The notes under the pieces are model-generated. The model was not told where the DNA came from and did not search any database. It worked only from the letters and a program-made list of their open reading frames with translations. A stretch of 64,000 nt of DNA from Spirosoma sp. 48-14 (GTDB taxonomy: Bacteria > Bacteroidota > Bacteroidia > Cytophagales > Spirosomataceae): the NCBI RefSeq assembly GCF_001898575.1, contig NZ_MKUD01000010.1, positions 186,001 through 250,000 of the forward strand, given 5' to 3'. Below are positions 8,790 to 18,300 of the stretch, piece by piece. The translations under genes and the position numbers were made by a program. Every line of letters starts with the position of its first letter. The first letter of the stretch is position 1.

Positions 8790-9758
8790 ATGGAAAGCGA
8801 ACTGGAACTGGATGAGCCGATAACGGTCGGTACGAAAAACCCGTATGATGTAACTGCCGATGTAGCGGGCTTGAAAACACTGTTTGTCAATGTATTTTTT
8901 ATTGGTGAGCCCGGACATGGTAACCCCTGGGTGCTGATCGATGCCGGTTTGATGGGGTATGCTGGAACCATAAAAAGTCGGGCCGAAGAGCTGTTCGGAC
9001 CCGGTACCAAGCCCAAAGCGATTGTACTGACGCATGGCCATGCCGACCATACGGGTTCCTTGAAAACATTGTTGAACGATTGGGATGTACCCGTTTACGC
9101 CCATCGACTGGAAATTCCGTACTTAACCGGGAAGTCGAGTTACCCACCACCCGATCCGGCTATTGGGGGTGGAGGAATGTCGTATATGTCGTGGATTTTT
9201 CCCATTGGGCCGATGGATTTTGGCGATGCCATTCAGCCAATTGCGGAGAATGGACTGATTCCTGAACTACCCGACTGGGGAGCTATTCATACGCCCGGTC
9301 ATGCCCCCGGTCATATATCCCTGTTTCGCGATAAAGACCGGACACTCATTGCGGGCGATGCTTTCGTGACCACCAATCAGAATGCTATTTCGGCGGTGGC
9401 TACCCAGCGCGAAGAGTTTCATGGACCTCCAGCCTATTTTACCTGCGATTGGGAAGCGGCTAAACAATCGGTAATTAAATTGAATAATCTCAATCCGTTA
9501 GCGGCTGGAACCGGGCATGGTATAGCAGTACGTGGACTTGAACTGGAATTAGGATTGAATCGATTGGCGCACGAATTCGAATCTCGCTCGATTCCGTCCT
9601 CCGGCGGACGCTATGTAAAACAGGCGGCTATTACCGATGAACATGGAATCGTAGAAATGCCAACCCCGGTTTCGTTTCATGTAGCGCGGGGCCTGGACTT
9701 AGGCCTGGTAGCGGGTTTACTCGCCTATATGATCTGGACTATTCGGCGCGATCGCTAA
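8790..9758 (+). CDS. MBL-fold metallo-hydrolase with C-terminal membrane anchor
   Basis: 322 residues. The metallo-beta-lactamase signature THGHADHTGS (His82, His84, Asp86, His87) is intact. Further metal ligands are HTPGHAPGHIS (about 165-175), AGDAF (Asp about 194) and GTGHG (about 240). A hydrophobic helix close to the C-terminus (about 298-316, LGLVAGLLAYMIWTI) followed by RRDR looks like a tail anchor, with the catalytic domain on one face of the inner membrane. There is no signal peptide. The substrate is unknown; the family includes glyoxalase II, lactonases and phosphodiesterases. A terminator hairpin follows. Confidence 0.88.
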   Translation: MESELELDEPITVGTKNPYDVTADVAGLKTLFVNVFFIGEPGHGNPWVLIDAGLMGYAGTIKSRAEELFGPGTKPKAIVLTHGHADHTGSLKTLLNDWDVPVYAHRLEIPYLTGKSSYPPPDPAIGGGGMSYMSWIFPIGPMDFGDAIQPIAENGLIPELPDWGAIHTPGHAPGHISLFRDKDRTLIAGDAFVTTNQNAISAVATQREEFHGPPAYFTCDWEAAKQSVIKLNNLNPLAAGTGHGIAVRGLELELGLNRLAHEFESRSIPSSGGRYVKQAAITDEHGIVEMPTPVSFHVARGLDLGLVAGLLAYMIWTIRRDR

Positions 9759-9795
9759 TAAGTCGCATACCCGTTCATACCCGAACGTACCGGAT

Positions 9796-9846
9796 GTCTC
9801 CCCACTTGCTGGCAAACTAAGCCTCAGGTGGGGAGACTCCTTTTTG
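9796..9846 (+). terminator. Rho-independent terminator after the MBL-fold gene
   Basis: Perfect 10-bp arms GTCTCCCCAC (9796-9805) and GTGGGGAGAC (9828-9837) are followed by TCCTTTTTG, about 40 nt after the stop codon of the metallo-hydrolase. Confidence 0.75.
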
Positions 9847-9946
9847 GGAGGGTTCGAAGAAACCCGATGCTTATTTTTTCAATTTGAGGCTGATCTGATT
9901 AACTATTTAGCCCCTATGTACTTATACAGCTATAGAGCGAATAGGC

Positions 9947-10525
9947 ATGAAAGAACGAATTATTGCCGAAGCCCGGCATCTGTTTAACCAATTTGGCGTG
10001 CGAACCGTCAGGCTGGAAGATATTGCCCAGGAACTCGGTATCTCTAAGAAGACCGTGTATCAGTATTTCGATAGCAAAGAAGAACTGGTTCGACTGATGC
10101 TGGAAAACCAGTTGAACGAAAACCTGCGGGAGGCTAACGCCATTCTTACGCGCGTAGATAACCCCATTCTGGAAGCCATGCTGATCTGGAATCGGCTAAT
10201 CCATTACCGACGAACCGTAAATCCGAATCTGTTTCGGGATATTGAACGGCATTATCCCACCGTCTTGAGTTACTTTCAACAATTCCGGGCCGAATACATC
10301 AACACCATTCTGGTCAGCAATCTACAACACGGCATCGAGCAGGCTGTTTATCGGGCCGATCTGGATTTGGGGGTAATCGCCTGGTTATGGGCCGATCAAA
10401 GCCAGCGGGAAACACCCTATGAAACCTCCGACGAAGCGATAAAGCATCAGTTCATTCGGGGTTTGCTAACCCGTAAAGGATTAGACGTATATGAGACGAT
10501 GAAAGCTGAGTTGGCGTTGGTATAG
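9947..10525 (+). CDS. TetR/AcrR family transcriptional regulator
   Basis: 192 residues. The N-terminal TetR helix-turn-helix is clear: EARHLFNQFGVRTVRLEDIA followed by LGISKKTVYQYFDSKEELV (about 8-48). The C-terminal ligand domain (about 55-190) has the helical make-up of the TetR_C group common in Cytophagales, with IWNRLIHYRRTVNPNLF near the centre. It most likely represses a nearby gene in response to a small molecule; the carboxylesterase 157 nt downstream on the same strand is the nearest candidate. No convincing palindromic operator was seen just upstream. Confidence 0.9.
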   Translation: MKERIIAEARHLFNQFGVRTVRLEDIAQELGISKKTVYQYFDSKEELVRLMLENQLNENLREANAILTRVDNPILEAMLIWNRLIHYRRTVNPNLFRDIERHYPTVLSYFQQFRAEYINTILVSNLQHGIEQAVYRADLDLGVIAWLWADQSQRETPYETSDEAIKHQFIRGLLTRKGLDVYETMKAELALV

Positions 10526-10682
10526 ATCGGTGGTAAATCCGGTGAATGTCAGAAACTAATGAAATTGGCTAAGAGTAAAAAAAGCTCATTATGTCTTTTT
10601 GACAGTAAGCTTATTACTTAACGCTTTCTATGGTTTTCAGTAGCCGGATTAACCAATCTTTAACTTTCTAACACAGTCAACG

Positions 10683-12341
10683 ATGAACGCTTCAAGACGT
10701 AATTTTTTACAATCGCTGGGAGTTGGTGTAGCTGGTTTAGGCGTACCGTACTCATCTGATGCGGCTGGTCCAAATCGCCCTAAAGTGACAAAGCCAACTG
10801 GTGATGATCAACTATTATTCGTGGGCGACAACATCGCTGTGGCCAATACCGAATACGGCAAAGTGAGAGGGTTTATCCTCAGAGGTATTCATCAGTTTTT
10901 AGGGATTCCCTATGGGGCTGATACGTCCGGTAAAAATCGGTTCATGCCCCCGCAAAAACCTACGCCCTGGACCGACGTACGGCCTGCGCTGTGGTGGGGG
11001 AACTCGGCTCCGCAGATCATGGAGAAACGCTATGCGAATCCTTACGCGTCGTTTGTCGACCACTGGAACTACGACGATGTGTCGGAAGATTGTTTGAAAC
11101 TCAATGTCTGGACGCCGGCATTAGACAAACAGAAGCGCCCGGTTGTGGTCTGGCTGCATGGGGGTGGTTTCACGAATGGAAACGGCATTGAACAGGATGG
11201 TTATCATGGCGAAAATCTGTCCCGGTTTGGTAATGTGGTTTTCTGCTCGCTCAACCATCGGCTCGGACCGTTGGGCTACACGGATCTGAAAGCCGTGGGT
11301 GGTCATGCCGCTTCTGGCAACGTGGGTAATCTGGATATGGTGGCAGCTCTGGAATGGGTCAAAAACAACATCGCCAATTTTGGTGGAGATCCCAACAACG
11401 TGACCATCATTGGGCAGTCGGGTGGGGGAGCTAAGGTAACGACGCTGATGAATATGCCATCGGCAAAAGGGCTGTTTCATAAGGCGGTGGCGTTGAGTGG
11501 TAGCTCGCTGGCCGGAGCCAATAAGGAATATGCCGAGAAACTGGGCCAGAAGGTTATGGAAGAGGCTGGACTGAAACAAGGCGAAATCGAAAAACTTCAG
11601 CAGATTCCCTGGCTTGAGTACATTGCCATCGCCAATCGGGCAGTCGAAAAAATGGCCGACGAAGCGAAACGAATGGGTATTCAGCGGGGAGGTTATTCAC
11701 CCGTTGGCGATGGGGATTATTTGAGTAAAGGGGCCTTTTTCAGTGATCCGAACCATTTCTCGGCCGACATTCCGCTGATGATCTGTACGACCTTTCACGA
11801 AATGAACCCCAACCGGACTGACGCTTCACTAGAAGCTATTTCGCTGGATCAGGTGAAGGAGAAGCTCAAACCACGCTTTGGTGATAAATCGGGCGATGTT
11901 GTCGATGCTTATGCGCGAAATTTCCCGAAAGCGCGGCCGATAGAGCTATGGGCTCTGATTGTGTCGAATCGGAAAAATGCCGTTGCGGCCGCCGATGCCA
12001 AAGCGTCACAGCATAAAGCACCCGTCTATGTGGCCTGGTTTGGCTGGCAACCGCCCCTGTTCGATGGACGGATGCGGGCGTTCCACTGCGACGACATCTG
12101 TTTCTGGTTCTACAATACCGACCTTATGCTTACCCATACGGGTGGAGGGAAGCGCCCAAGGGCGTTGTCGGAAAAGATGGCGGGCTCGTTTATCAATTTT
12201 ATGAAAACGGGTAATCCGAATGGCGGTGGTTTACCCAACTGGAAACCTTACACGACTCAGAACGGTGAAACCATGATTCTGGACGATGTTCCCGCGCTGG
12301 CCAACGATCCGGACCGCGAAGCCCGGAAAGCCCTAGCCTAA
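10683..12341 (+). CDS. Tat-exported carboxylesterase (type B, alpha/beta hydrolase)
   Basis: 552 residues. The N-terminus has a twin-arginine signal, SRRNFLQSLGVGVAGLG (about 4-20), so it should be exported folded. The esterase domain begins with the type-B IHQFLGIPYG and has the oxyanion-hole WLHGGGFTNG (about 157-166). The nucleophile elbow is GQSGGG (Ser246); most type-B enzymes have GESAG, so the Glu to Gln and Ala to Gly changes are notable. The acid is probably Glu in TTFHEMNPN (about 366) and the base His in RAFHCDDICF (about 465). It hydrolyses carboxylic esters; the natural substrate is unknown. It ends at a perfect inverted repeat shared with a convergent gene. Confidence 0.9.
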   Translation: MNASRRNFLQSLGVGVAGLGVPYSSDAAGPNRPKVTKPTGDDQLLFVGDNIAVANTEYGKVRGFILRGIHQFLGIPYGADTSGKNRFMPPQKPTPWTDVRPALWWGNSAPQIMEKRYANPYASFVDHWNYDDVSEDCLKLNVWTPALDKQKRPVVVWLHGGGFTNGNGIEQDGYHGENLSRFGNVVFCSLNHRLGPLGYTDLKAVGGHAASGNVGNLDMVAALEWVKNNIANFGGDPNNVTIIGQSGGGAKVTTLMNMPSAKGLFHKAVALSGSSLAGANKEYAEKLGQKVMEEAGLKQGEIEKLQQIPWLEYIAIANRAVEKMADEAKRMGIQRGGYSPVGDGDYLSKGAFFSDPNHFSADIPLMICTTFHEMNPNRTDASLEAISLDQVKEKLKPRFGDKSGDVVDAYARNFPKARPIELWALIVSNRKNAVAAADAKASQHKAPVYVAWFGWQPPLFDGRMRAFHCDDICFWFYNTDLMLTHTGGGKRPRALSEKMAGSFINFMKTGNPNGGGLPNWKPYTTQNGETMILDDVPALANDPDREARKALA

Positions 12342-12348
12342 GTTCTGA

Positions 12349-12428
12349 ATAGAACGCAGATTGTCATGATAATTATGATTAATCAAGATCCGTGTTAATC
12401 ATAATTATCATGACAATCTGCGTTCTAT
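12349..12428. repeat. Perfect 34-bp inverted repeat, GATT-periodic family, between convergent genes
   Basis: Arms 12349-12382 and 12395-12428 are fully complementary around a 12-nt loop. The arm begins ATAGAACGCAGATT and then repeats GAT words every 9 nt. It lies between the esterase stop codon and the PepSY gene stop codon and would terminate transcription from both sides. The outer 14 nt match the repeat at 61281-61352 at 12 positions. Confidence 0.9.
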
Positions 12429-12435
12429 CTGTTGT

Positions 12436-13119
12436 CTAAACGACCAGTAACCAGTACGCTAGTCCAGTGGCAATGCCCCCGATTACTAACCAGCCAAGAC
12501 CACTGACTCGACGTTTTTTCAGGACGAGCAACAGGGCTAATCCGGTTAGCGAAACCATTGTCATGAATACGGCAGCGATGTCGATGACCCATGCCCAGCC
12601 CCGGCCTGTATCCCTGCCTTTATGCAGGTCGTTGAGTACTGCCATCATCCCCATTTTGGTTTCGGTGATCGCATAGGTGCCATCGGGTCGTTTCACAAAC
12701 GCATCGGCCGAGTAACCCGGTCCGTGAAAGGACAGGGAACACTCCCGGTCGTCGATCCGAAACTCACTGACCATGCCTTTTAGCTGGTGGGTTGCCCGCA
12801 GGTACTCGACAATGGCCAGTTTGTTAACGGTGCCCGTATCCGTACCAGCTACCCACGCAGGATTGAGTTTTCCTTTGAGTTCTGTCGTTTGGGTAGCATC
12901 GTCGAACCAGTCGGCATGGTTAAGCGTAAGGCCCGTTACCGCAAAAAAGAGTACCAGTATAAAGCTCACTACCGATAGGTAGAGGTGCAGCCAGCGGACT
13001 ACCCCTGCCCAGCGGACCCCTCCCGCTGATTTTGGGGTTGGTTGTTGCCGCGTGGGGTGGCCATTAGCGAGCTGCTGCTTTTTCGCGGTAATCCAGGGCT
13101 GCTGCTGTGATTTCGACAT
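12436..13119 (-). CDS. PepSY-domain inner-membrane protein
   Basis: About 227 residues from the ATG at 13119; in-frame starts at 13152 and 13191 give longer, more deeply overlapping versions. A basic N-terminus leads to VVRWLHLYLSVVSFILVLFFAVTGLTLNH, the classical PepSY-associated TM helix with its His. A periplasmic PepSY-like part (about 85-170) follows, then two C-terminal helices separated by KKRRVSG. Such proteins are associated with extracytosolic electron transfer or iron uptake. The 5' end overlaps the 3' end of the ApbE-DUF2271 gene by about 56 nt, so the two are translationally linked and probably act together. Confidence 0.82.
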   Translation of the reverse strand: MSKSQQQPWITAKKQQLANGHPTRQQPTPKSAGGVRWAGVVRWLHLYLSVVSFILVLFFAVTGLTLNHADWFDDATQTTELKGKLNPAWVAGTDTGTVNKLAIVEYLRATHQLKGMVSEFRIDDRECSLSFHGPGYSADAFVKRPDGTYAITETKMGMMAVLNDLHKGRDTGRGWAWVIDIAAVFMTMVSLTGLALLLVLKKRRVSGLGWLVIGGIATGLAYWLLVV

Positions 13120-14569
13120 TTCCGGGGAGGGGTTGCTGTTTAACTTTTCCATTGAAATCCATCGTCTGGCGAATGAGCTGATACGAGCCATGCTCCCGAG
13201 CCGCTTCGATCAGGATGGTGTATTTACCCTGTTTTACAAACTGTCCATCATCATCTTTTCCATCCCAGACTAGTGTATACTCACCCGGTGATCGGGTTGC
13301 ACTAGTAACGGAAGCGGCCTTGTCGGTTTGCAGGTTGTACCATTCCCGCAGATCGTGTAGCCAGCGAGGTTTGTTATACCACAGAGCCAGTTGTCGGACG
13401 GGCTTCCCGGATTCGTCCTCAACCCAAACTGCTACGAACGGTCGGTGTGAACGCCCTTCAAAGCGAGCCAGTTCCAGGGTTATCTGCAACTCCTGATTAG
13501 GATTCCACAGCTTGTCTTTAACGGGTAGCGAAATCAGATGAGCCGTTGTTAACGGTCTCGGAGAACCTGACGAGGCTTCGGGTAAGGTAGTCGCTGGCCA
13601 ATTGGCACTGCTTACCGTTTGACCGTCGCGGGTGACCAGCAGGTATTCGGTGTTGGGTAACTGAGTGGCCAGCGTTTCGCTTTCGGAAGGGGACAACACG
13701 TTGAAAGCCGTTGCCAATGCGCCAGCCGTAACCGCATCAGGATGGAGAACCGTTGCGCTGATAACCTCCTGAGCCGGTAAACCTGTACGCGGGTCCATGA
13801 TATGCGATACCCATTCACTGCCAACCTGATACCCCCGGCGGTAATTTCCACTGGTGGCTATGGCCCCATTTTTTACCTGTAGTTGAGCAATGGGTGCAGC
13901 ATTTTCGGCATCGGCCTGTGGATTGGCAACGGAAACGGGTTCCTGCCAATTACCCCGAACCACGATGTCGCCCCCGCTATTGAGTACCAATCCATCAATG
14001 CTTGGAGCATTGAACGCTACGTTGGCTGCTCGATCGAGCACGTAACTTTTGGTAAACGTATGTAACCGAAGCGGTACCTGGGTCAATCGGGTTGCGGTTT
14101 TTTGATCGGCATCGAGTCGCCAATGCGTCTGGTTAATTGCTTCCACGGCCTGTTGACGTTCCGTCTCGGTTGGCGCTGATTGGCGATGAGCAGCTTGCTG
14201 CCAAAGTTGATTGAGCTGCTGGGCGGCTGCGCTGATAGCCCCTGACGTTTGGGCATGCCATGTGTCAAATGTGCTTAGCACAGCAAACAGGTCGTCGGAA
14301 ACAACAACGGGTTCATGGAGAGGAGCCGCCAGCCACTGGCTGAATTCGCTATCGGACCGATAACCGCTCAGTACCGTATTCAGTCGCTCGATTTCAGCCA
14401 AAATCGATTGTTCAGCCTGTCGAGCTGCTGTGTAAGAGCGAGCGGCAATTTTAAGATCAAACGAGGTGCCGAGGACGTTTTCCAGGTGATTGATAAACAG
14501 GCCACTTGTGCTTGAGTTGGGTAGGCTGGCTATCAGCGGAGCAAGACCTATGATGGAGATTGCATTCAT
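13064..14569 (-). CDS. FAD:protein FMN transferase (ApbE) fused to DUF2271
   Basis: 501 residues. Residues about 27-315 form an ApbE domain: it starts with VLGTSFDLKIAA, contains the central LNSGGDIVVRGNW (about 198-210), and the late ISATVLHPDAVTAGALATAFNVL (two motifs about 268-290) supplies the metal/FAD-binding D and T. Residues about 340-495 are a DUF2271 domain with ITLELARFEGRSHRPFVAVW and EYTLVWDGKDDDGQFV. ApbE transfers FMN from FAD to a Thr/Ser of extracytosolic proteins. The N-terminal hydrophobic segment is short and its role as signal or anchor is uncertain. It overlaps the PepSY gene, so the pair probably forms an extracytosolic flavin-redox unit. Confidence 0.85.
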   Translation of the reverse strand: MNAISIIGLAPLIASLPNSSTSGLFINHLENVLGTSFDLKIAARSYTAARQAEQSILAEIERLNTVLSGYRSDSEFSQWLAAPLHEPVVVSDDLFAVLSTFDTWHAQTSGAISAAAQQLNQLWQQAAHRQSAPTETERQQAVEAINQTHWRLDADQKTATRLTQVPLRLHTFTKSYVLDRAANVAFNAPSIDGLVLNSGGDIVVRGNWQEPVSVANPQADAENAAPIAQLQVKNGAIATSGNYRRGYQVGSEWVSHIMDPRTGLPAQEVISATVLHPDAVTAGALATAFNVLSPSESETLATQLPNTEYLLVTRDGQTVSSANWPATTLPEASSGSPRPLTTAHLISLPVKDKLWNPNQELQITLELARFEGRSHRPFVAVWVEDESGKPVRQLALWYNKPRWLHDLREWYNLQTDKAASVTSATRSPGEYTLVWDGKDDDGQFVKQGKYTILIEAAREHGSYQLIRQTMDFNGKVKQQPLPGNVEITAAALDYREKAAAR

Positions 14570-14673
14570 GAGCAGAACAAGATAAGTGCGTTCGTTTAGT
14601 GGGTTGGTGGCGTTTTACAGCTAATAGTTATTTATACGATAACGGTTGGAAAGTTATTGCCAGCAGCAGGTAA

Positions 14674-14712
14674 TCAAAAAAGAACCGATCCGAATGCCCA
14701 TTCAGATCGGTT
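14674..14712 (-). terminator. Rho-independent terminator of the ACP-fold gene
   Basis: On the minus strand, 13-bp arms (14700-14712 and 14683-14695, one mismatch) with a 4-nt loop are followed by CTTTTTTG. It lies about 80 nt past the stop codon of the small gene at 14791-15048 and separates it from the ApbE gene. Confidence 0.75.
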
Positions 14713-14790
14713 GAATCACGAGTTTTACCCTACGAGTGTTTTCCTGGAAGTGTATCCTTTAGGTATTTGTCTAAAATACTTTCTGGAGAT

Positions 14791-15048
14791 TTATCGGTTT
14801 GGTATGCCTGCCTGCTGACTGACCAGCGTACACAATTCACCCACCGTCAGTCGGGGTGTGAGCGCTTCGTCGGGTAGTACAACACCAAAATGCGTTTCCA
14901 GTACGACAACGGCTTCGGTAAATTCCCATTCACTCAGGCCAAGCGTACCTTGTAGTTGCTGATAGGCGGCAATGGTCGAGTAGGGTAACGTAAATGTTCG
15001 GGAGAGAAATTGCTGTAGTTTTTGAAATGCTCGTTCGTAGTTTGTCAT
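14791..15048 (-). CDS. Acyl-carrier-protein-fold protein lacking the carrier serine
   Basis: 85 residues. The pattern LGLSEWEFTEAVVVLETHFG followed by VVLPDEAL and LTVGELCTLV follows the helix II-III layout of acyl carrier proteins (LGLDSLDxVELxxxLEExFG, IPDE, TVGDL). At the normal DSL site the sequence reads S-E-W, so the phosphopantetheine-accepting Ser position is Glu, and the only Ser is one residue early. It is therefore likely an ACP-like protein with a non-carrier role, or an unusual carrier. It has its own terminator and is monocistronic. It is not close to fatty-acid synthesis genes. Confidence 0.7.
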   Translation of the reverse strand: MTNYERAFQKLQQFLSRTFTLPYSTIAAYQQLQGTLGLSEWEFTEAVVVLETHFGVVLPDEALTPRLTVGELCTLVSQQAGIPNR

Positions 15049-15377
15049 AAGTAGTGAATTGTTTGAAATGCGTCATGGACAAGGAACACTGAGTAGGCAT
15101 GGTCGCTCAAACCAACCTCTCTTGTTCATTATCCATAGTTACACTTAGTCTATAAACGGCGGCCTTAACGGCCAGTGTGATAGATGAATAGTACGCATTG
15201 TTGATGTGTATTGTTGTATTTTTCAATACGCGTCAGACACTTTTTTTGTTGCTTAGCCAGCAGATATAAATCTGTATCGCGGTTCTCAAACCCACCTAGC
15301 CGAAGTATAGCCTTGAACTGACTACCTAAATCTAACCTTCGGCCACGCGGGCTGAAGACCCGCGATACATGGAGTGG
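15049..15377. other. Gene-free spacer between RND pump gene and ACP-fold gene
   Basis: No credible reading frame was seen. The stretch should hold the promoter of the ACP-fold gene (minus strand) next to 15049 and the 3' end of the RND operon next to 15377. Its main content is the imperfect inverted repeat at 15272-15372. Confidence 0.6.
15272..15372. repeat. REP-like imperfect inverted repeat with GC-rich core
   Basis: Two arms (15272-15310 and 15332-15372) pair imperfectly over about 40 nt. Each begins near TGTATCGCGG and ends near GCCGAAG. The right arm itself contains CGCGGGCTGAAGACCCGCG, a small hairpin. GC content is above that of the flanks. It looks like a dispersed REP/MITE-type element; there is no transposase. 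Confidence 0.6.
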
Positions 15378-18300
15378 CTAACTAATGGCTTTGGCTACGT
15401 CAAGCTCCTGTGGTTTTTTCGGGGTTACCTTCTTCTTTGAAAACCGGGCAATAATTCGGTCAACGACCAGGTATACCGAAGGTACGACCAACAAGGTGAG
15501 TAGGAGTGACGATGTCAGACCGCCGATGATTACCCAGGCCATACCGTTTTTGGTTTCGGCACCGGCACCACTCGCCAGCGCGATAGGCAGCATACCGAAC
15601 ACCATGGCCAGAGTGGTCATCAGAATAGGACGTAACCGCTCTTTACCCGCTTCAATTAGTGCGTGAATCACGTCATAGCCTTCAGCTTTAAGCTGATTGG
15701 TGAAGTCGACGATCAGAATCGCGTTCTTGGCAACCAGACCTAGCAGCATAATCATACCTACAATCGAAAACACCGTTAGGCTTTGCATCGTGAGAGCCAG
15801 GGCCAGTAAGGCACCGATCAGGGCAACTGGTATCGAGAACAACACCACGAATGGATATACCACACTTTCGTAGAGAGCTACCATGATGAAGTACACCAGC
15901 AAAATGGCAATCATCAGGGCGAGACCCAAGCTACCGAATGCATCGGACTGTTGCTGCAACTGACCCAGATACTGAACCGTAACGCCTTCAGGAAGCTTGA
16001 CCTTTGCCATTTTGGCCTGAATGTCTGCGCCAACGGTACCGACCGGGCGTCCGACAACCTGCGCGTTAACCGTAATAGACGACAGACGGTCGATTCGTTC
16101 CAGTACGCTCTCTCCTGTTTGTTCCTGCACCCGGGCAAATTGCGACAGTTCGAAGGTTCGACCCTGGTTGTTGACAAACGTCAGACGACTGACATCCTGT
16201 GGATTCGTACGGTCGAACCGATCCAGACTAATCAGGATGTCGTATTCATTGCCGTTCTGCTTGAACTTCGACAGGTCATTCCCTCGGAATGCATTTTGCA
16301 GGGCAATCCCTACATCCGAAGCACTGATGCCCAGTTGCGCCATTTTCTCCCGATCAAGGCTTACAGTCACTTCAGGTTTAGGGTCTTTCACAGAATACTT
16401 CACATCCTGCGTCCCTGCAACAGACGTAACTACATCCTTCACCTGAGCAGCGGCTTGCCGGATACTGGCCAGATTGGTTCCTTTAACGGCAATCTGAATC
16501 GGGGCCTGTGACGCCCCAACAATACCTACCGGGCTAACGGTAACTTTAACGCCGGGAATCTGCCCAACTTCCCGTTTTAGAATCTGCCCAAAATCGTCCG
16601 TCGACACGGTCCGTTGTTTTTTGTCAACCAGCTTCACGTTCAGATCGACGATGTTGCTGTTCGATGAGGTTGCAATCCCGCTACTGGTATACCCGACATT
16701 GGTAAATACGTTGGTTACTTCGGGATGCTTCAGAATGAGTTGTTCAGCCCGTTGCGATACTGAATTGGTCTGGTAAATAGAAGCCGTTGGAGCTAATTCT
16801 AACTGAACACTCATCTCGCCCTGATCGCTTTGTGGCATAAAGGCCGCACCGATAAATCCGGCTGGTACCAAGGCGATTGAGCCAATCAGTAACCCAATAA
16901 CGGCCAGAAAAATCCAGCGCTTATGCCCCAGTACCGACTCCAGTATGTGCCCGTATGCATTGGTGATCCGGGTCAGGAGGTTTTCAAAACCCAGGTTCAG
17001 TTTGCCCCACAAGGAGTTCGGATTCAGGGGTTCGTGCTTGCCGAATCGCGATACCAGCAAAGGCGTCAGCGTAAAGGAAACGACCAGGCTCATCAGAGTC
17101 GAAAACACCACCACGAGTGAAAACTCCCGCAGAATATTTCCGATCAGTCCGCCAGTCATGGCAAGCGGAACGAACACCACAACGTCCACCAGCGTGATCG
17201 CTAATGCCGTGAAGCCAATTTCGTTCCGGCCTTCCAAGGCCGCCTTAACCCGGTCTTTCCCCATTTCGAGGTGCCGGTTGATGTTTTCCAAAACGACAAT
17301 CGAGTCATCGACCAGAATACCAACCACCAGCGAGAGCGCCATCAGCGTCATCAGATTCAGTGAGAAACCCGAAACATACATTAGAATGAACGTCGGAATC
17401 ATAGACGAAGGCAAGGCCACTAGTACGAATAAGGATGACCGGAAGCTATGCAGGAACAACAGCATCACGACCGAAACGATCAGTACCGCCAGGAAAAGGT
17501 CGTCTACCACCGCATGCGCCGATGCCAGCGTGTAGGTCGATTGGTCGGAGGCAATGTTGAATTTCAACTTTACATCGCTGTGTTGCTTTTCAAGCTGAGC
17601 AATTCGTGCGCGAACCAGTTCACTCACCGAAACGGCGTTGGCATCCGACTGCTTTTGAATCTGAACACCAATAGATGGTAGACCATTGATGTGGTTGATA
17701 GCCGTTGGTTTCGCGACGGCATCGACCACTTCGGCCACATTATTTAATTGAACCTCACTGCCGTCGGTCCGTCGGGCAATAACCAGATTCCGCAGTCGAT
17801 TGACGGTCTCGACCGACGCATCGAACCGGATTGAGTATTGTGATTGCTGGGTTTCCAACTGACCGGCCGGGTAGCTGGTGTTGGCTGCGTTGATGGCTTG
17901 TGATACCTGACCGATCGAAACCCCATAGGCCCGCAGTTTCTCGGCATCGACGTTGACCTGAATCTGACGTTCATTACCGCCAATCACGTTTACCTGGCCA
18001 ACCCCGGCCACGTTGGAAAGCTGCGGTTTTAGTTCGTCGTCGATCAGGTCGTACAATTTCGTTGGCGACAAATTGGCCGTTACACCCATTCGCAGCACCG
18101 GAATCTCGTCTGTCGAGAACTTATTCAGGATCGGACGGTCGACTTCGTCTGGTAACAGATTGATAATCTGTTCGATTTTGCGTTGGGCATCCTGCTGCGC
18201 CAACGTCACATCGACACCGTTTTTAAGCTGGATAATCACAATTGAAGCGCCTTCCTGCGAGGTGGCTGTCATACGGTCCAGCCCTTCCAGCGACGACAAC

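Noticed and set aside
8694-9104. Minus-strand 136-codon frame
   Set aside because: Overlaps the metallo-hydrolase coding region, whose HxHxDH motif is in the other strand.
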